Part shown: piece after piece, positions 52,443 to 64,000 of the stretch
Layout of the letters: each line of letters starts with the position of its first letter
Position numbering within the stretch: position 1 is the stretch's first letter
Source: Aquila chrysaetos chrysaetos
Lineage: Eukaryota > Chordata > Aves > Accipitriformes > Accipitridae
Direction: 5' to 3'
Assembly: GCF_900496995.4 (NCBI RefSeq)
Contig: NC_044008.1
Coordinates: 10,115,276 to 10,179,275, forward strand
Length of the DNA stretch: 64,000 nt
The notes under the pieces: model-generated
What the model was told of the DNA's origin: nothing
Seen by the model: only the letters and a program-made list of their open reading frames with translations
The model's database searches: none
Position numbers and translations under genes: made by a program

Positions 52443-55400
52443 GACTTTAGATTAATGGGTTTAAATCAAATTGTGACGTAGTTTAAAGTTGGATCTCTCA
52501 CATCTGGACACCTAATCACTGGTCTACTGGATCAACATAGGTCAGATGCACACTTGCTTTAACAGTTTTATAAGCTTAATCACTTCCTTGCTATTTCCAT
52601 GAAAAGTAGTTGTATCTGAAATTCCCGATCAATTCAATGTGAATTTGTCAGCAGTCAGGAGACAACAGTCATTTTGATCGGTTTGTATACCATTAGCAAG
52701 ACTTGACATCTATGTTATATGAGTTCCAGGAGTTTAATTTTGGATTAGTTCTGGTCTGATTCCCTGGACTAGTGCCCAGTAACAGTAGGAGCATGTTGGG
52801 TGCAATCCTGGAATGTATCTTCCAGTTTAGTTTCATCAGAAAGGAATCCAGTTTTCATCTTCTCCCACTGTTCTGCAACGCAAACCGAGGCGTGGTATGT
52901 GAATCAGAAAATTCACTCACTCCAAAGTCATAGTCCCAATCAGAACAAAAGTGTTCATGTAGGCAGATGCACCCTTAGTCTACTACCCTGTTTCTCCCCA
53001 GGCAAAGTATTAGTGCAGTCAAAACAGGGTGTAAGTTCTGCAGCTTATACTGTTTACTTCCTTTTCTTCTATAACAAATAACTCATGACACTCTTTTCTT
53101 TGGATTCATAACGATCACTTTAAAGTAGGCTTCAGGTGAATCTTCTCAAACTCAAGCATTCTTTGACCTTGAGACCAGAAATGACCTATAGTGATTATTG
53201 ATTATGGCACTAAGTATGAAATAAGAAGGGGGCCAAACAAAGTCCCAAACATATCAGAGAGGAAAGCAGTAATTTCAATTACAAATAAGTTGTTTTGCTT
53301 CCATTGACACAGTTAGAAAAAGGACAGAAAAGTCCCTTGAATAAGGCATATTCAAGAAACTTCTGAAGTGATACAGGGAAACTGTACAGATTACAAAGAT
53401 TTGGTCAGAAACTGAAGAATAGCTAGGGCTGTGCAATGACAGAAGTGGCCAACCAAGCCTCCTAAACAATATTTTTTTCCAGCAAACTGAAATAACTGAG
53501 AGGTGCTGATTAGAATTTGTTCTCACAAAATAGTACCTGACTGTTAAAAGCCTGCACAGCATAAACAGAGATAGGCAATTGTTTACAAGTGTGTCCCGCA
53601 AGAGGCAATAGGCAATCCCCTTCGCCTGCAGCTGGGATGGGAAGGAGTCTTTGAGCCTGAATGTTTCATATCTATCTATTCATGCACAGGCCGGGGGAGG
53701 CAGAAACACTTTTTCTGCAGCATAAGTTTATAGATCCCATGCTGACCCTGACCTTATGAAGAGGAGGAAGCCGATCCACCCTCATTCCATGTAGAAGCAG
53801 CTCAGCCTTCGTGTCAGCCTAAGATACTAGGAAAGATGTATAGGAGAGGTGTCAGCGGCAAGGAAAAAGGGATAGTGCTTACTCTGCAGGGGGAGCACTG
53901 AGTAGAGCCCAAGGCTGCTCCAGTAGGGAAGGCAGAGGGCTCTGCAAGTATGGGAGGAGTGAATGGCTCCTGTCCCACAGATGAAAAGGGAGAACAAAGA
54001 GAAAGGTCCCTGCCCTCACTCCTGTCCTTCTAAAACCTCTTGGAGTCCATCTCAGTCTCTTTTCATTGAGCCAACACAGGACTAATTAATATTTCATTTG
54101 CTCCCTGACTCTTTTCAGACTATTCCAACCAGCTCTCTCCAGTCCAGGAGATGATTCACTCCAGGGATGCCTCTTGGCAGATGGCACAAAAAGGCTGCAC
54201 CAGTCTTTGTCATACACAGTCCTTCAATGCTATCTCTGTAGGCTTTGCATCCTCAGAAAAGCTCACAAGCCTTCATAACTCACCTCATGGCATGCAATCA
54301 CAGAACCTTAATTTTGTTTCATAAAAATGTCAAACTAGTGAACTACAACACAACCCTCCAAGGTATTATTAGACAGTTTGAAACTAATAAAACACACAGG
54401 GTGATAATCACACCTGAGGAACTCAGGATAACAGGGAAACCTTTGGTCCGTGCTTTATGTAAGTGGATGTGGCCAATCTGCACTATAGTCTATTAACTCT
54501 AAGCAGTATGGACACAGGTCAGTTTGTGCCACTTACTCTTGTAGCCACTAAGCATCCCCTAACCCTCTTAGCTTTGGAGAGGTAACTTCTAATCCCATTT
54601 CCACCCTTGGCCCCCTTTGCCTGCCCTCACTTCTCTGGAACCAGCTCTGACTAACTTACCCCATAAACCCTCAGTTTTCTACCACCTCAGAAGTGATTTT
54701 TTACTGTACAGATGCAAAAAATGTGATCTCTATCTGGAATCAGTTTCACAGAATTTATCATCTGTTTTGGGGGAATTCCTAAAACGGAAAAAAACAAGTC
54801 TAAAACTAAGGAATAGTTTGTTCTTTTCCAACACTGTTAGTGGGAACAAAATTTTTTTGGTTTTATTTCCTATTTTTCTATTCAGGATTTTGAACCCTGA
54901 CCCAGCAAATCACTTAACCGTGTGCTTAACTTAAAGCACACGAATGCCACTGTTGTTTAAATCAGTGGTACTGTTGGTAGTCTGAAGGATAAGTCTGAAG
55001 TATTGCCTTGGACTACTGGAACAGAAGTAGTGTATTTTATTTATTGTGTTTTCAGTTCTCACAAATAGTGCTGCAACTAACTTGATGTAACCCCAAAAAT
55101 TCAGCTTTGGGAATTTAAAGCATAAAATAGGGGTTTTTTTGAATGAATGTTTTTAGCATATTCACATTTCTCACCAATAGAGTTATAATTTCAGAATATT
55201 TGGTGTTCCTAGCTATCCCTATTAATAGAAATTGAATCAAGTCATTTTACACAACCAGAAAATGAGGCCATCCTGTTTCTGGCCTTTTTGATGATGCAAT
55301 AATTTGGCTCTGAAAACCTAGGAAAATATAACTGAAGGAATGAGCGCTACACAGACTGCAGAAGTGATACACAGGAACCAAAATGAGAGGGTTCTGCATT

Positions 55401-55967
55401 TTACAGACCACTTTTGTATTCCAGATGATTTAACAACTACCTAATATTTTAATTATTGTTATTTTAAAACCTTTATCATAGTAACAGCTATGGTAATTAT
55501 GCTGAGCATCAACTAGCACAGCAACACCAGACTGTATAACTTGCTCTACTGTAAATCAGGGCTTCCCCCAGGCAGCCATAATTTGTATGTCCTTCTGGTT
55601 TTGCCTACTTTAACTTTTCTATTTTAGGGAATACACATGTGCTTTGTGTTAGAGCAGGGAAGTTACAGCAGACTAAACTACAGTCTATGGTGACTTTGCC
55701 TTTTGGGTCATGCCCTCCTTTGGTGTTGGAGGAAGATGGTCACTTATATAAAAACAAATTATGATTCAGAGAATCCCTGCAGAGAGATTAACCAGAGCAG
55801 TGTGGTTTTCACTGTGCCCTCACCAAGTGTACAAAGTCCCTATATAAATAGTCTTGTACTGGTCTAATTAATCAGCTCTCTAATCCTTGCCTTGCCCATT
55901 ACATAAAAAGTGGTTTTGTAATTTCAAAATAGACATGGTCCTGAGCCACAACATTTATAAGATCATG

Positions 55968-56180
55968 GCATCTAGGGATGGAAAACAACTGATACATCAT
56001 CCGGTACACCTCCCCAGCAGGGCAGGGTAGCCTAGTTAAAAATGCCCCAAATAACATGGCTTAGACCACATCCCGAGCCAGCTAGTCCGCTAATTCATCC
56101 TCTTGCCACGATGCTTTCCTTGATTTTTCTTGATACCCTGTTTCATAGCTCCAGCCTCTCACTCTGAATTCAGCTCAGCT
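55968..56180 (-). repeat. Old CR1-like LINE relic (tentative right part)
   Basis: The left 65 bp are the better part: 'CATCTAGGGATGGAAAACAA', then 'ACATCATCCGGTACACCTCC' and 'CCAGCAGGGCAGGG' parallel the reverse complement of an old CR1 end ('TAGGGATGGAAAGGACC ... ATCATCTAGTCCATCTCCCTGCC...'). The right part, including 'CTTTCCTTGATTTTTCTTGATA', may continue the element but is weak. Confidence 0.5.
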
Positions 56181-59100
56181 ATGGCGAGGGAGTGAACCTC
56201 CCTTGCCTGAGGACAGCTTTTCACATTCATACAGACAATTGCTTGCCTCCCATTTATGCTTCTATCTCATTGCTGTTCTTTTGAATTGGGGAAATTTGTG
56301 TATAAGAAATTTCTGTATCAGCCAACACAGCCTTAGGCTTTGATTTTTGGTGTTTTTCTCACATCTGGCAATACTACTGCACTTTTGTTACACAGCTGTA
56401 AAACTGGATTTCTGAGTAGTTATTCTAATGACTGTAACCATTGATTTTGTTACTGGAACAATGCCAAATGACTATGAAGATGAAGGTATCTTAACAGATG
56501 AGGGTAATACTTGTCCATCCTTAATAATGATATAAATGATCTTAACAGGCAGACAACAGATTTCCCTGAGATAAAGTATTCACTTATCTAGTTGTAAAAT
56601 AGACTGGCACTCCTCTTGCATTTCCTCAAGGTTGTAATTTAAAGGATTAACTTAATGTGGTTTGATACCCTGTCCAGAGACTTCTTGAAAGCTGATGTTG
56701 TTGGCTCTTCAATAAAGAAAATGTATTAGAGCCTTTGGTTTGCTTTTTGTGTTTTTTTTCTTTCTTTTTTTTTTCTTTGAGTGAATGTGTTGGTGGTTCA
56801 AATAAATATCTGTCTAGACGGATGTCAAAAGTGAAATCCAATGATAATGACTTTCTTCATGATAATAATAAAGCAGATGGCAAAAAAAAAAAGTGGTTTT
56901 GGTGCAAGGAACACCCAGGTTCTGAATGCAAAGCCAGATCTTTTTGTTTCAACTACCGCACAGCAAAGGGCAGTAAGTCAATCAGACAAGAAGTTCTCTT
57001 ACATAGAGATATTACTGGCAATGAGGCAGCAGGGGTGCGTGTGTGTGTGCGTGCATGTAGTAAAGCAGTTAGAAATGTAGCAATGGACTTTTTTGCTTTT
57101 CTGCTTTGAAAGCGATGATCTGATTAATGTTAGGATTTCTAAAGACCTCAAGGGAAATAAATTGTTCAGTTCCCACCACGCTGGGTGCCTCATTCCTTTG
57201 AGAGTTTTTGTACAGAATGTGAAAGGTTCGAGATCTCCCGTGCTTCCCAACACTGTCTATGGCTACAGTGAGATCAGCCACTGCTCACCGGGAATTGCTG
57301 CAAAATACCGGGGATTTGTGCGCTTCAGTACTCAGCGTCACAGTACGTAAATGTTAGCTGCCTGACAACTGTAAAGGGATTCAAAGCAGGATATATACCT
57401 ATGAATGTCTTTAAACCAAGGAGAGAATTAATGCTTTAACCACTGTGACACAGAAGTGTATCAGCTAAGCTTCTTTCTGTATTGCAGTTGAATACAGACA
57501 GCTCATTTCCAAGCATGTTCCATATTAAATGCCCAAAAGTGTGTCTTTAGATTTCCTTCATCTTTCCTTCATTTTTTTTAGACCCACGTTGCTGTCACAA
57601 GAAATCTAATTCATTCCTGAAAGCAGATTATGTCCCACTGACGCAAATCACAGCATATGCCAGTTTTTGCTCTCTGCTTTTGGGATCTGTCATGGTGTAT
57701 GTCCTCCACTAATAGGTGTAAGTAAAAATACAAACGAAGTGTAGGCCAGGACTTGTGTCCAGACTGATGGTGTCATCACCTTGCTCAAGTAGGAATGTGG
57801 AATCCATTAGCGGGCAATAACACTGGAACTGATTTTCAAAAATTTTGCATCAAAATGCATTTACAGCTTTAAAACCTGCAACTGATTTGTGGTCAAAAAT
57901 GGTTTACTTTTTACAAATGCTTTCCATTTCACCTTTAAGACGATAATTACATTAAAGGGTGGCTGTAGGCTTCAGACAGAAAATTTGTAGGTTATATCTT
58001 CGTGTGCCTGATCAAGGAAAGTAAACTTTTGTTTACTGCTGTCTCTGACGATGGCCAAACCACTTTGTTCTTGCATAGAGAAATTAATCGCTTAGAACTG
58101 AAGCAGCTAAACAGCACCTTTAAGGCATAAAAAGTCATTCTTATATAACTAGTGTTTTGTTTGTTGTTTTGTTTCTTTTTTAAACAGTGAAGAATCAAGA
58201 AGCAATCAATTGGAAGCAAAATCATTTAAAGGGAGAACTACACAGTATTCACGTTTTTCATTTGGGATAAAAAAGGGCATCATTAACTTTTAATAAAATA
58301 TATACTTCATTCTGAGTTAATAGGAAATATCTGATAGCCCTAATTACTTAATATTTGACTTTTGACCATTACATTCTTATTTCCTGCTCAGTGATCAGTG
58401 GAAAATATGATAAGCTATATTTCATTTTAATCTTCAACAAACAACTGTTTTGTTTATTTGTTTTTTTCTTTTGAGAGACTTCAGTAATTATTTAGTAGGA
58501 AAAGTATCATCAAAAATACATTCCCCTAGAGAAATCAGTAATTTGATTTTCATCCATAACTAACCGTATAGATTGCTGTGACCCATGTACTAATCGTAAG
58601 TCAGGCACATGGAGTTGATTTCAGGAATAAGATACACTGATATGCCATTTTTTTAGTGCAACCTTTAAAGAAATCCCTTAAGAGGTCTGCATTTGAAGAA
58701 AGAAACATTTATTCCACCTGGTTTTTATAGGTTAACCAAAGTATGCAATCTATGTCCCAAGTAGTATTGACATTCACCTGTAATTAGTCATAGAAATGAC
58801 GATACTGCAAACAACAATGTTCCAAGGACAGTATGTTCCAATATTTACCTGTCAAAACCCAGTCTTTCTGGAATTAAGAGGAATGTAATTTAATTGAGAA
58901 TTCCTTTTCTTCCTCCAGAGCATTAATTTACCATGCAATTTTGTGGCTAGTTTGAAGTACAGGTTCATGTTCAGTCAAACTCTTTTGCTTAATGAATATT
59001 GCCTAAATTTGATCTTGGATCAAAGAGAGAATGCACTGTGCATAAAATGAGAGAAATAACACTTCCCCTTCCTGGAGACATTACATATAAACACATCTAC

Positions 59101-59253
59101 TTTCATGCAGGGTTAGGATCCAAGTCTTGCAGGAAAAAGCAAAGACCTAAAACATTTCTAATCTGAAAATTCCATATAAGGACCAAGTTCTGTTACTATT
59201 TCCTGTTATTTCCTTGTATCAAACAGGATCTGGCAACATTCTTCTGCTATCAG

Positions 59254-59823
59254 TTAGCATATCCTCCCAAGGGTCAACGGGATCTTCCAAGCAGTGGTTC
59301 TGTTCCTTTCATTGAGAGAGATCCCAGGAGATATTGTTGAGTGATTACTCACCTGCTGGATCAGCATTTTCATGTTCTTGTTGTGTCTTGTCAGCACTCT
59401 ACTTAATGTGTCCACAGAATTTTCTATGGGTTGATTGGGAGTTATGAGGCTGCAGTACCTGCACCATGCCGATGACAAGCAGTTTTGTGTTACCATTTCT
59501 TCCAGTACTGCTGATGCAAGAAAGCCAGTTACCAGTTTGTAAAGGAGACTGGAGCAGACATGAATTCCCATCTCAAAGGCAGACATAAGACAGATATAAC
59601 AATTACATGATATATAGATCTTTCCTTTATCTCCTACATCTGTTGTAAGGATATCTGTATGATAGAATTTGAAAGCTGAAGTGTCAGTAAGAACAGCAAT
59701 GCCCAGTGAGTAAGTAGTGACATAAAAAAGTTTCACAGATGAAGTACTGTTCTGTACTTCTCTGTAAGAGAAGTTCTTTAAGTGTCTTATAAAGCTTTGT
59801 CTATTAAATAAATGAAGATACAA
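59254..59823 (-). other. Unrecognised 189-codon open frame
   Basis: The longest open stretch of the window. The first codon is TTG, not ATG, so it is really a stop-to-stop frame. The first in-frame ATG lies well inside (at the LMSAFEMG part), leaving about 110 codons. The putative product is rich in Ser, Thr, Leu and Cys, with a cysteine cluster in the middle (ISCNCYICL) and a Cys pair at about residue 120. It has no domain I recognise and no clear signal or repeated hydrophobic segments. Neither a good splice acceptor with the right phase nor a flanking coding exon was found. A frame of this length is near the edge of chance for 128 kb of reading in AT-rich DNA. It could be a chance frame, a decayed element or a lineage-specific exon; the first is most likely. 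Confidence 0.15.
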
Positions 59824-60861
59824 TTACCTGTGCAATACAGCTACCACAGGTACAGTACTAATGCAGATGCAAGCATCATTAACTTCAGCGGAGGCCACAC
59901 AGCTCCTCTTGGGGTTGCACACCTTCTTTTGATCTGCTGGCATAGACCACTAAAGAAAGAGAATTCCTGCCGTGGCTCAGTGTATCATCCTCAGAAGAAG
60001 GAGGCAGTCTTGTAACTTTTAAAGCTGGTTTTAACTTACGGTTATGGCAATTCTTGGACCACCCCAGCTTTAAATTTTCTAAACACTTCATTTTGCTTTA
60101 TAGTTATAATGTTTAGAATTTGTTACTGGTGCTAGTAGCTGCAGATCTACTTATTTATATCGTGCTCCTGAGTTTACATTTCACTCTATCAGTTAAACCA
60201 GTTCACACAATATGTCAGATGTATTTTGTGTTAGAGTGTTTAGATTTACGGGCTCAATGACTTCATCAGAATTGCTCTGGGTCTGCAGCGGCTGTAGCAA
60301 ATCAAACTATGGTTCCCAGCCTTTACATAGCAATTCACAATCAATTTGTAGCTCTTTGATTGGACTTCTTTACTGCACATAAAGAATGCAAATGTACACA
60401 ACAACCGTATTTTTCCCTTTCCTGTTAAGAAAAGTTGTCATCTTCCTCTTTAGGACAGTGTAATTACTGGGATTCTACCCCAGCAATCAAATATAGGGTT
60501 TGCATTTGAATTTTCAAACACTCTTTACTTACAGGTTTCCAGGCATGATTTTTTATTTATCTGTCAGCATTTACGTAACTGCAGATTTTACTACTGAAAG
60601 AAACTCAGCTTTGACAGAGATCTGTTGTATTTGCCTTATTAACAGAAAATAAGCAGTAAACCCACCTTGTTTACTCTTCAGAAACTCAGCACTGTACTAC
60701 ATGCGGGCTCCACAGCCCTGGGACATCTGTGTTTGTACTCATCTAAGACTGAATCCTAATATTTGAACATCTTTGTTGCCATCCTTCTACCTACTGTTTA
60801 AAATCCTTTAGGAAGAAGTCTCTCAAAACATCCCTTGAGGCAAGACCGTATGCCTATTTAA

Positions 60862-60912
60862 TTGAAAAGATGCTGAGGCAAAGAGCTTGACTGCCTTGCC
60901 TGAGGCCACACA
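60862..60912 (+). repeat. MIR-like SINE core (tentative)
   Basis: 'GATGCTGAGGCAAAGAGCTT', then GACTGCCTTGCCTGAGGCCACACA follow the MIR block 'AAACTGAGGCACAGAGAGGT ... TAACTTGCCCAAGGTCACACA' over about 45 bp. The flanks do not extend the match, so the assignment is tentative. Confidence 0.45.
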
Positions 60913-61134
60913 TTTCTCTTGACTTGAAATTGTGTGTACCTTTCCATGACTTGCTTTGCATCAAAACTTGTTGTGTAAGGGTGGAGGGTGGTGTAAGGCT
61001 TGCGAACCTTACATAGTAATTTGAGAAAATTAAAGCGAGGATTCACCCTTTGAGAACATTCACCTTTCTTTGGAAAAAAATCAGCCTCCTGCATATACCG
61101 ATATGCAAATTTTCCCTGTCTCTTCTATTCTGTT

Positions 61135-61480
61135 AGGTCTCTTTCCAGTGCAGGCATCTTGCCCCGTGCTCAGCAGCCGTTCCCAGGTTGCCCATGCCAG
61201 CACCTCTTGCTGACGGCCAAAGCCTGAAGGTCGAGCAGCAGCTCCAGCTTCTGCTTCTGCACCGCTGCTCCACGGCCCTTCCCTCGGCAGGGCACGCGGG
61301 GGAAGGAGCCTGAGGCACCCGCACGGCCCACCCGGCTTGAGAATCAGATTTCAGACAAAAAAGCTTTGTCCTTGGGCACAAATATGAAAATCAGCTTGGT
61401 CGGGTATTTCTGACTCTGCCGGAGCTCCAGCCCTGGGTCACGTTGTGTTTGAAGGGAGCCAAGGAGCTGTGTCATGGCTG
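61135..61480. promoter_or_regulatory. Isolated GC-rich, CpG-bearing patch
   Basis: This is the most GC-rich stretch seen. By rough count, the first 200 bases are about 60-65% G+C with around ten CpGs, against near absence of CpG in the flanks. It contains GGCACGCGGGGG and CCCGCACGGCCC. It approaches the size and composition of a small CpG island but has no recognised exon or TATA element beside it. A minus-strand open frame (61133-61381) is a likely effect of low stop frequency in GC-rich DNA. It could be a small CpG island, an unrecognised repeat, or a locally GC-converted stretch. Confidence 0.35.
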
Positions 61481-63600
61481 GGGATGTGTGGGGTTAGAAA
61501 TGCGTGTGAGGGCATGTAAGCTCACGTTGGCGGGGAATTGCCCTCATTTGTATGTATGCCTTGTTTGAAAAGACCTGCTGCACCCTACCTCTTATCGAAA
61601 TACAAAATAAGGCCCATAGTTTCCAGCAGCACCCTTGTCCGTTCCCTTTCACCAACTGGAATATGAAACCAGAACTTTAAAGTTGGGTAAATTGTTTTGA
61701 ACTTGTCGCAGTAACTTTTTGGTACCACCTCAGGGTACCTGAAGTCTAACTATTTAGTCTGTTGAGCATCTACAATCTTACCTGCAGCCTGGGAAAATCA
61801 ATAAATAGCACCCTACTACAGCCTGAAGAGGAGTTCTACAGGGAGGGAGGATTTGGGGCTTTGCACAAATATTTGCTTTATTCACTGAATATGGTTTTAG
61901 TTTTCATACTGCGAGCTCACATTTGTTTTTTTGTGTCCTTTTGGAAAATACATACATTAAATTAGAAGGAATGTTAAGTTTTCCATATCAGGATCCTTCA
62001 AAGAAAATATTCCATTTGGACTACCTCAGAATTGGAAATGTTTAAATTTTGCAGATTTATGCTGAGAAAGAATGAGTCTTTGAGAATTCTATTAATTAAT
62101 TATTTCTTTTTTTGAGGAAAAATGCAAATATTTCCATAAGAATTCACAGAATCACATCCAAAGACAAATGAAAATTTTCAGGGAGTCTTCACTAACCTCA
62201 ACAGGCACTGGATCACGCTCATTCACAACATATTTTAATGGTCAAACACAGAACATTTGTATGCCTCAGTGCTACAGAAAGGTGCCAATAATAATAATCC
62301 CATCGGGTAGATGCTGAACTCACCCGTGCTGAGGTCAGTGCTTGGAGGCAGATCCTACACTGCCTTCTCCACTGATAATGTCTCAAGTACACATGCTGAG
62401 CTACTGCCAGACAGCTGGCACATCAGCATAAAATTCAGTGCAACCTGCAGTTGTGTGCAAGAAATGGAGCAAATAGCTGTGTGATTTAGCTCTTGCTCCT
62501 GTGGTTTAACTGCTGTTGGCACAGTTTCCAGCTGATTTAAAGCAAGCCCAGGTATGTGTACGTGACCTGCTGTTGGAGAACTAACAGGTAACCATGACCT
62601 CCTCCCCGCTCCTGATTATACAGCCTCCAGGAGTCCTTGGGCGCTCTCATGATTTACTTCTGTCTTTTCACCAAAGTTGCCTATTTTTTTTCTGTCCTAG
62701 TAGTTCATATTTTTTATTCTTCTTGAAGAGATCTGTCTGCTCCCATCCATGTATCCTGCTGTTACAATTATTAGCATTTCACTGTATTATTGTACTGGGT
62801 TCTTTTCAGTTTGCTGGCATACAGAAATTTCTTATTAAATCTTTCTCTCCAGATATCATTATCTTTTGTTGGCTACCAAATTTGAGTGCATTATTGTCAA
62901 ATGCACATATCAGTTTTCATTTTCCTTTCTTTGTGATTCTTTTTCCACATAAAACAATGAGAAGTATAAAGACTTAACATGACTTAATGCTCCATCTCAT
63001 TAAAAAAGTGCGATTGTTAATGACTAAAATGCACCTCACAAAATTGTAAATGATTCTATGCATGAAAACTTAATTACAGAGAACTTTATTCCTTAATTAA
63101 TGTATTCCAGATATAGATCTATAGTCTTGATTTACAAAAATTTAGTTCTTGCCATGGGTATATTTTTAAGTTACAAATGACCTGAAAAAGAGATGAAGTT
63201 TTCTGGTATTTGTTAGTTTGTAAGAGGTAGGTGCTTGACACTTGTAAATCTGATGCTGTTTATCATGCTATCACAGCTCTCTGCTCAGGCGCTTATTTTT
63301 TTTAAAAAATACTGCCAAATCCTACAAGCATTTAGTCAGATAACTAATTTTACTGACCTGTATAGATGACCTAAGATTCCAGACTTACAGACATTTAAAA
63401 TGTAATGGGGAGAAGCCACAGTAGAGAGGAAAAAAAAAAAAAATCACAAAAGCTAAACCTTTTCCTTTAAAGTAAGAAAGGAAGGATATGCAATTGGAAT
63501 CTTTTTATTCTGATCCACTTAGTAGCATGCTGTTTAATGACTCTAAGTGATAATGTACTTAAATAGTTAATTCAAGGGCTAATCCTCCTCTAAAACTGAG
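61481..63600. other. Unassigned AT-rich noncoding sequence
   Basis: About 2.1 kb. A plus-strand open frame at 62594-62977 (127 codons) starts at an ATG in fair context (ACCATGA). However, its product is almost wholly the Phe/Leu/Ser-rich result of T-rich DNA, and it is unrecognised. A 14-A run lies at 63430-63443. Confidence 0.45.
63430..63443 (+). repeat. Poly-A tract (14 A)
   Basis: An uninterrupted run of 14 A. No retroposon body was recognised. Confidence 0.85.
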
Positions 63601-63619
63601 CTGGGAACAAAAGCTGAAA

Positions 63620-64000
63620 TGACTTTTCGAAAGGGAGGGACGGGAGGAATTCTGACCCTTCTCCCGATAATTTACAACGTGAAACCGCGAAGCAATTGAG
63701 GAATCAGTGCACGGCACGTGGATTAAAACGCTTCCTAGAAGCAGCTAGTACTGTACATTGCCTCAACCCTCCCTGAACTTTCTCAGTAAATACAGCAGCC
63801 TGACAGCCCGGCTTCCCCGCTGGGTGGATCCTGCAACTCCAGGAGGGAATGGCACTTCTTGTTTTTAATTAGCAAAGGTGAAAGGTGAATTAAAACTAGC
63901 TGTTTGGCAAGTCAGAGCAAGGGGCTGAGTTCTGAAGAGCACCAAGGAGGAGGGTGCTTTCTTCCTTTTTTTTTTTTTTTTTTTTTTTCCCCTCTCCCTC
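63620..64000. promoter_or_regulatory. CpG-enriched end of window, possible gene flank
   Basis: The last 380 bases gain CpGs relative to the preceding 2 kb, contain a perfect E-box CACGTG (63715-63720), and end in a 23-T tract (63966-63988) followed by CCCCTCTCCCTC. Purine- and pyrimidine-rich tracts with rising CpG content often flank vertebrate promoters, so a gene might start to the right. No transcription start, TATA box or exon can be shown inside the window. Confidence 0.2.
63966..63988 (+). repeat. Poly-T tract (23 T)
   Basis: The longest homopolymer in the window, continuing into a C/T-rich end. The exact length is prone to sequencing and assembly error. Confidence 0.9.

Larger units (their letters stand above)
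48727..55967. other. Gene-free AT-rich stretch
   Basis: About 7.2 kb. It includes a 27-bp direct repeat with a small hairpin (49169-49209), a 15-A run (52428-52442) and a relatively GC-rich patch at about 53610-54240. Open frames at 53275-53601 and 54617-54934 match nothing I know. Confidence 0.45.
56181..61134. other. Gene-free AT-rich stretch with the longest open frame
   Basis: About 5 kb. A TG-rich patch (GTGCGTGTGTGTGTGCGTGC) lies at about 57035-57055. The longest open frame of the window, 59254-59823 on the minus strand, is here but unsupported as a gene. Apart from the tentative MIR fragment at 60862-60912 no repeat family was recognised. Confidence 0.45.

Noticed and set aside
53165..53215. 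CR1-like string (GAGACCAGAAATGACCTATAG)
   Set aside because: The match to the old CR1 end is under 30 bp with several mismatches; too short to call.
57093..57713. Possible two-exon gene: open frame to 57342, donor-like GTACGT, then a strong pyrimidine tract and AG at 57580-57581
   Set aside because: Joining keeps the frame for only about eleven codons before a stop, the longer downstream frame is out of phase, and neither part resembles a known protein.
62594..62977. ATG-started 127-codon frame in fair start context
   Set aside because: The product is a Phe/Leu/Ser-rich consequence of T-rich DNA with no recognised domain.
1..64000. CRISPR arrays, tRNA and rRNA genes, operons
   Set aside because: No regularly spaced repeats, no tRNA-like internal promoter pair recognised, no rRNA sequence, and no tightly packed genes.

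Overview
The window looks like gene-poor nuclear DNA from a bird. The main evidence is its interspersed repeats: several CR1 LINE 3' ends, two copies of an LTR family that I recall from non-galliform birds (opening TGTCCTGGTTT, ending in CA), one clear MIR-type SINE and a few much older CR1/L3- or L2-like tails. Base composition is AT-rich with few CpG dinucleotides and many A/T homopolymers. There are no bacterial operons, ribosome binding sites or dense reading frames. The family names come from memory of consensus sequences and not from a database search.

No protein-coding gene, tRNA, rRNA or CRISPR array could be supported. The open frames are short, overlap on both strands, and resemble no protein I recognise. 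The few longer ones (59254-59823 on the minus strand; the adjacent pair at 28190-28803; 38343-38720 on the minus strand) are near what chance would give in 128 kb of AT-rich reading and lack good start or splice context. The window is best read as an intergenic desert or the inside of a very large intron.

Layout: 1-1390 is unassigned AT-rich sequence. 1391-1825 is a plus-strand CR1 3' end. 5655-5880 is an older, internally deleted minus-strand CR1. 6165-6260 is an ancient L2/MIR-like tail. 15193-15740 and 19441-20022 are two solo LTRs of one family in the same orientation, each with its own 5-bp flanking duplication (near-perfect and perfect). 26585-26720 is a TG/TA microsatellite. 29527-29990 is a minus-strand CR1 with an unbroken remnant of the ORF2 C-terminus. 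Older CR1/L3 fragments lie at 32823-33050, 36655-36754, 43571-43630 and 55968-56180. MIR-type cores lie at 48622-48726 and, less certainly, 60862-60912.

Base composition changes towards the right end. A small CpG-containing GC-rich patch lies at 61135-61480. The last 400 bases gain CpGs and an E-box and end in a 23-T pyrimidine tract, which might be the upstream flank of a gene beyond the window. No undescribed biological system could be demonstrated here. The most useful leads are the two LTR insertions, the ancient SINE cores as possible exapted elements, the two CpG-bearing patches and the outlier open frames.
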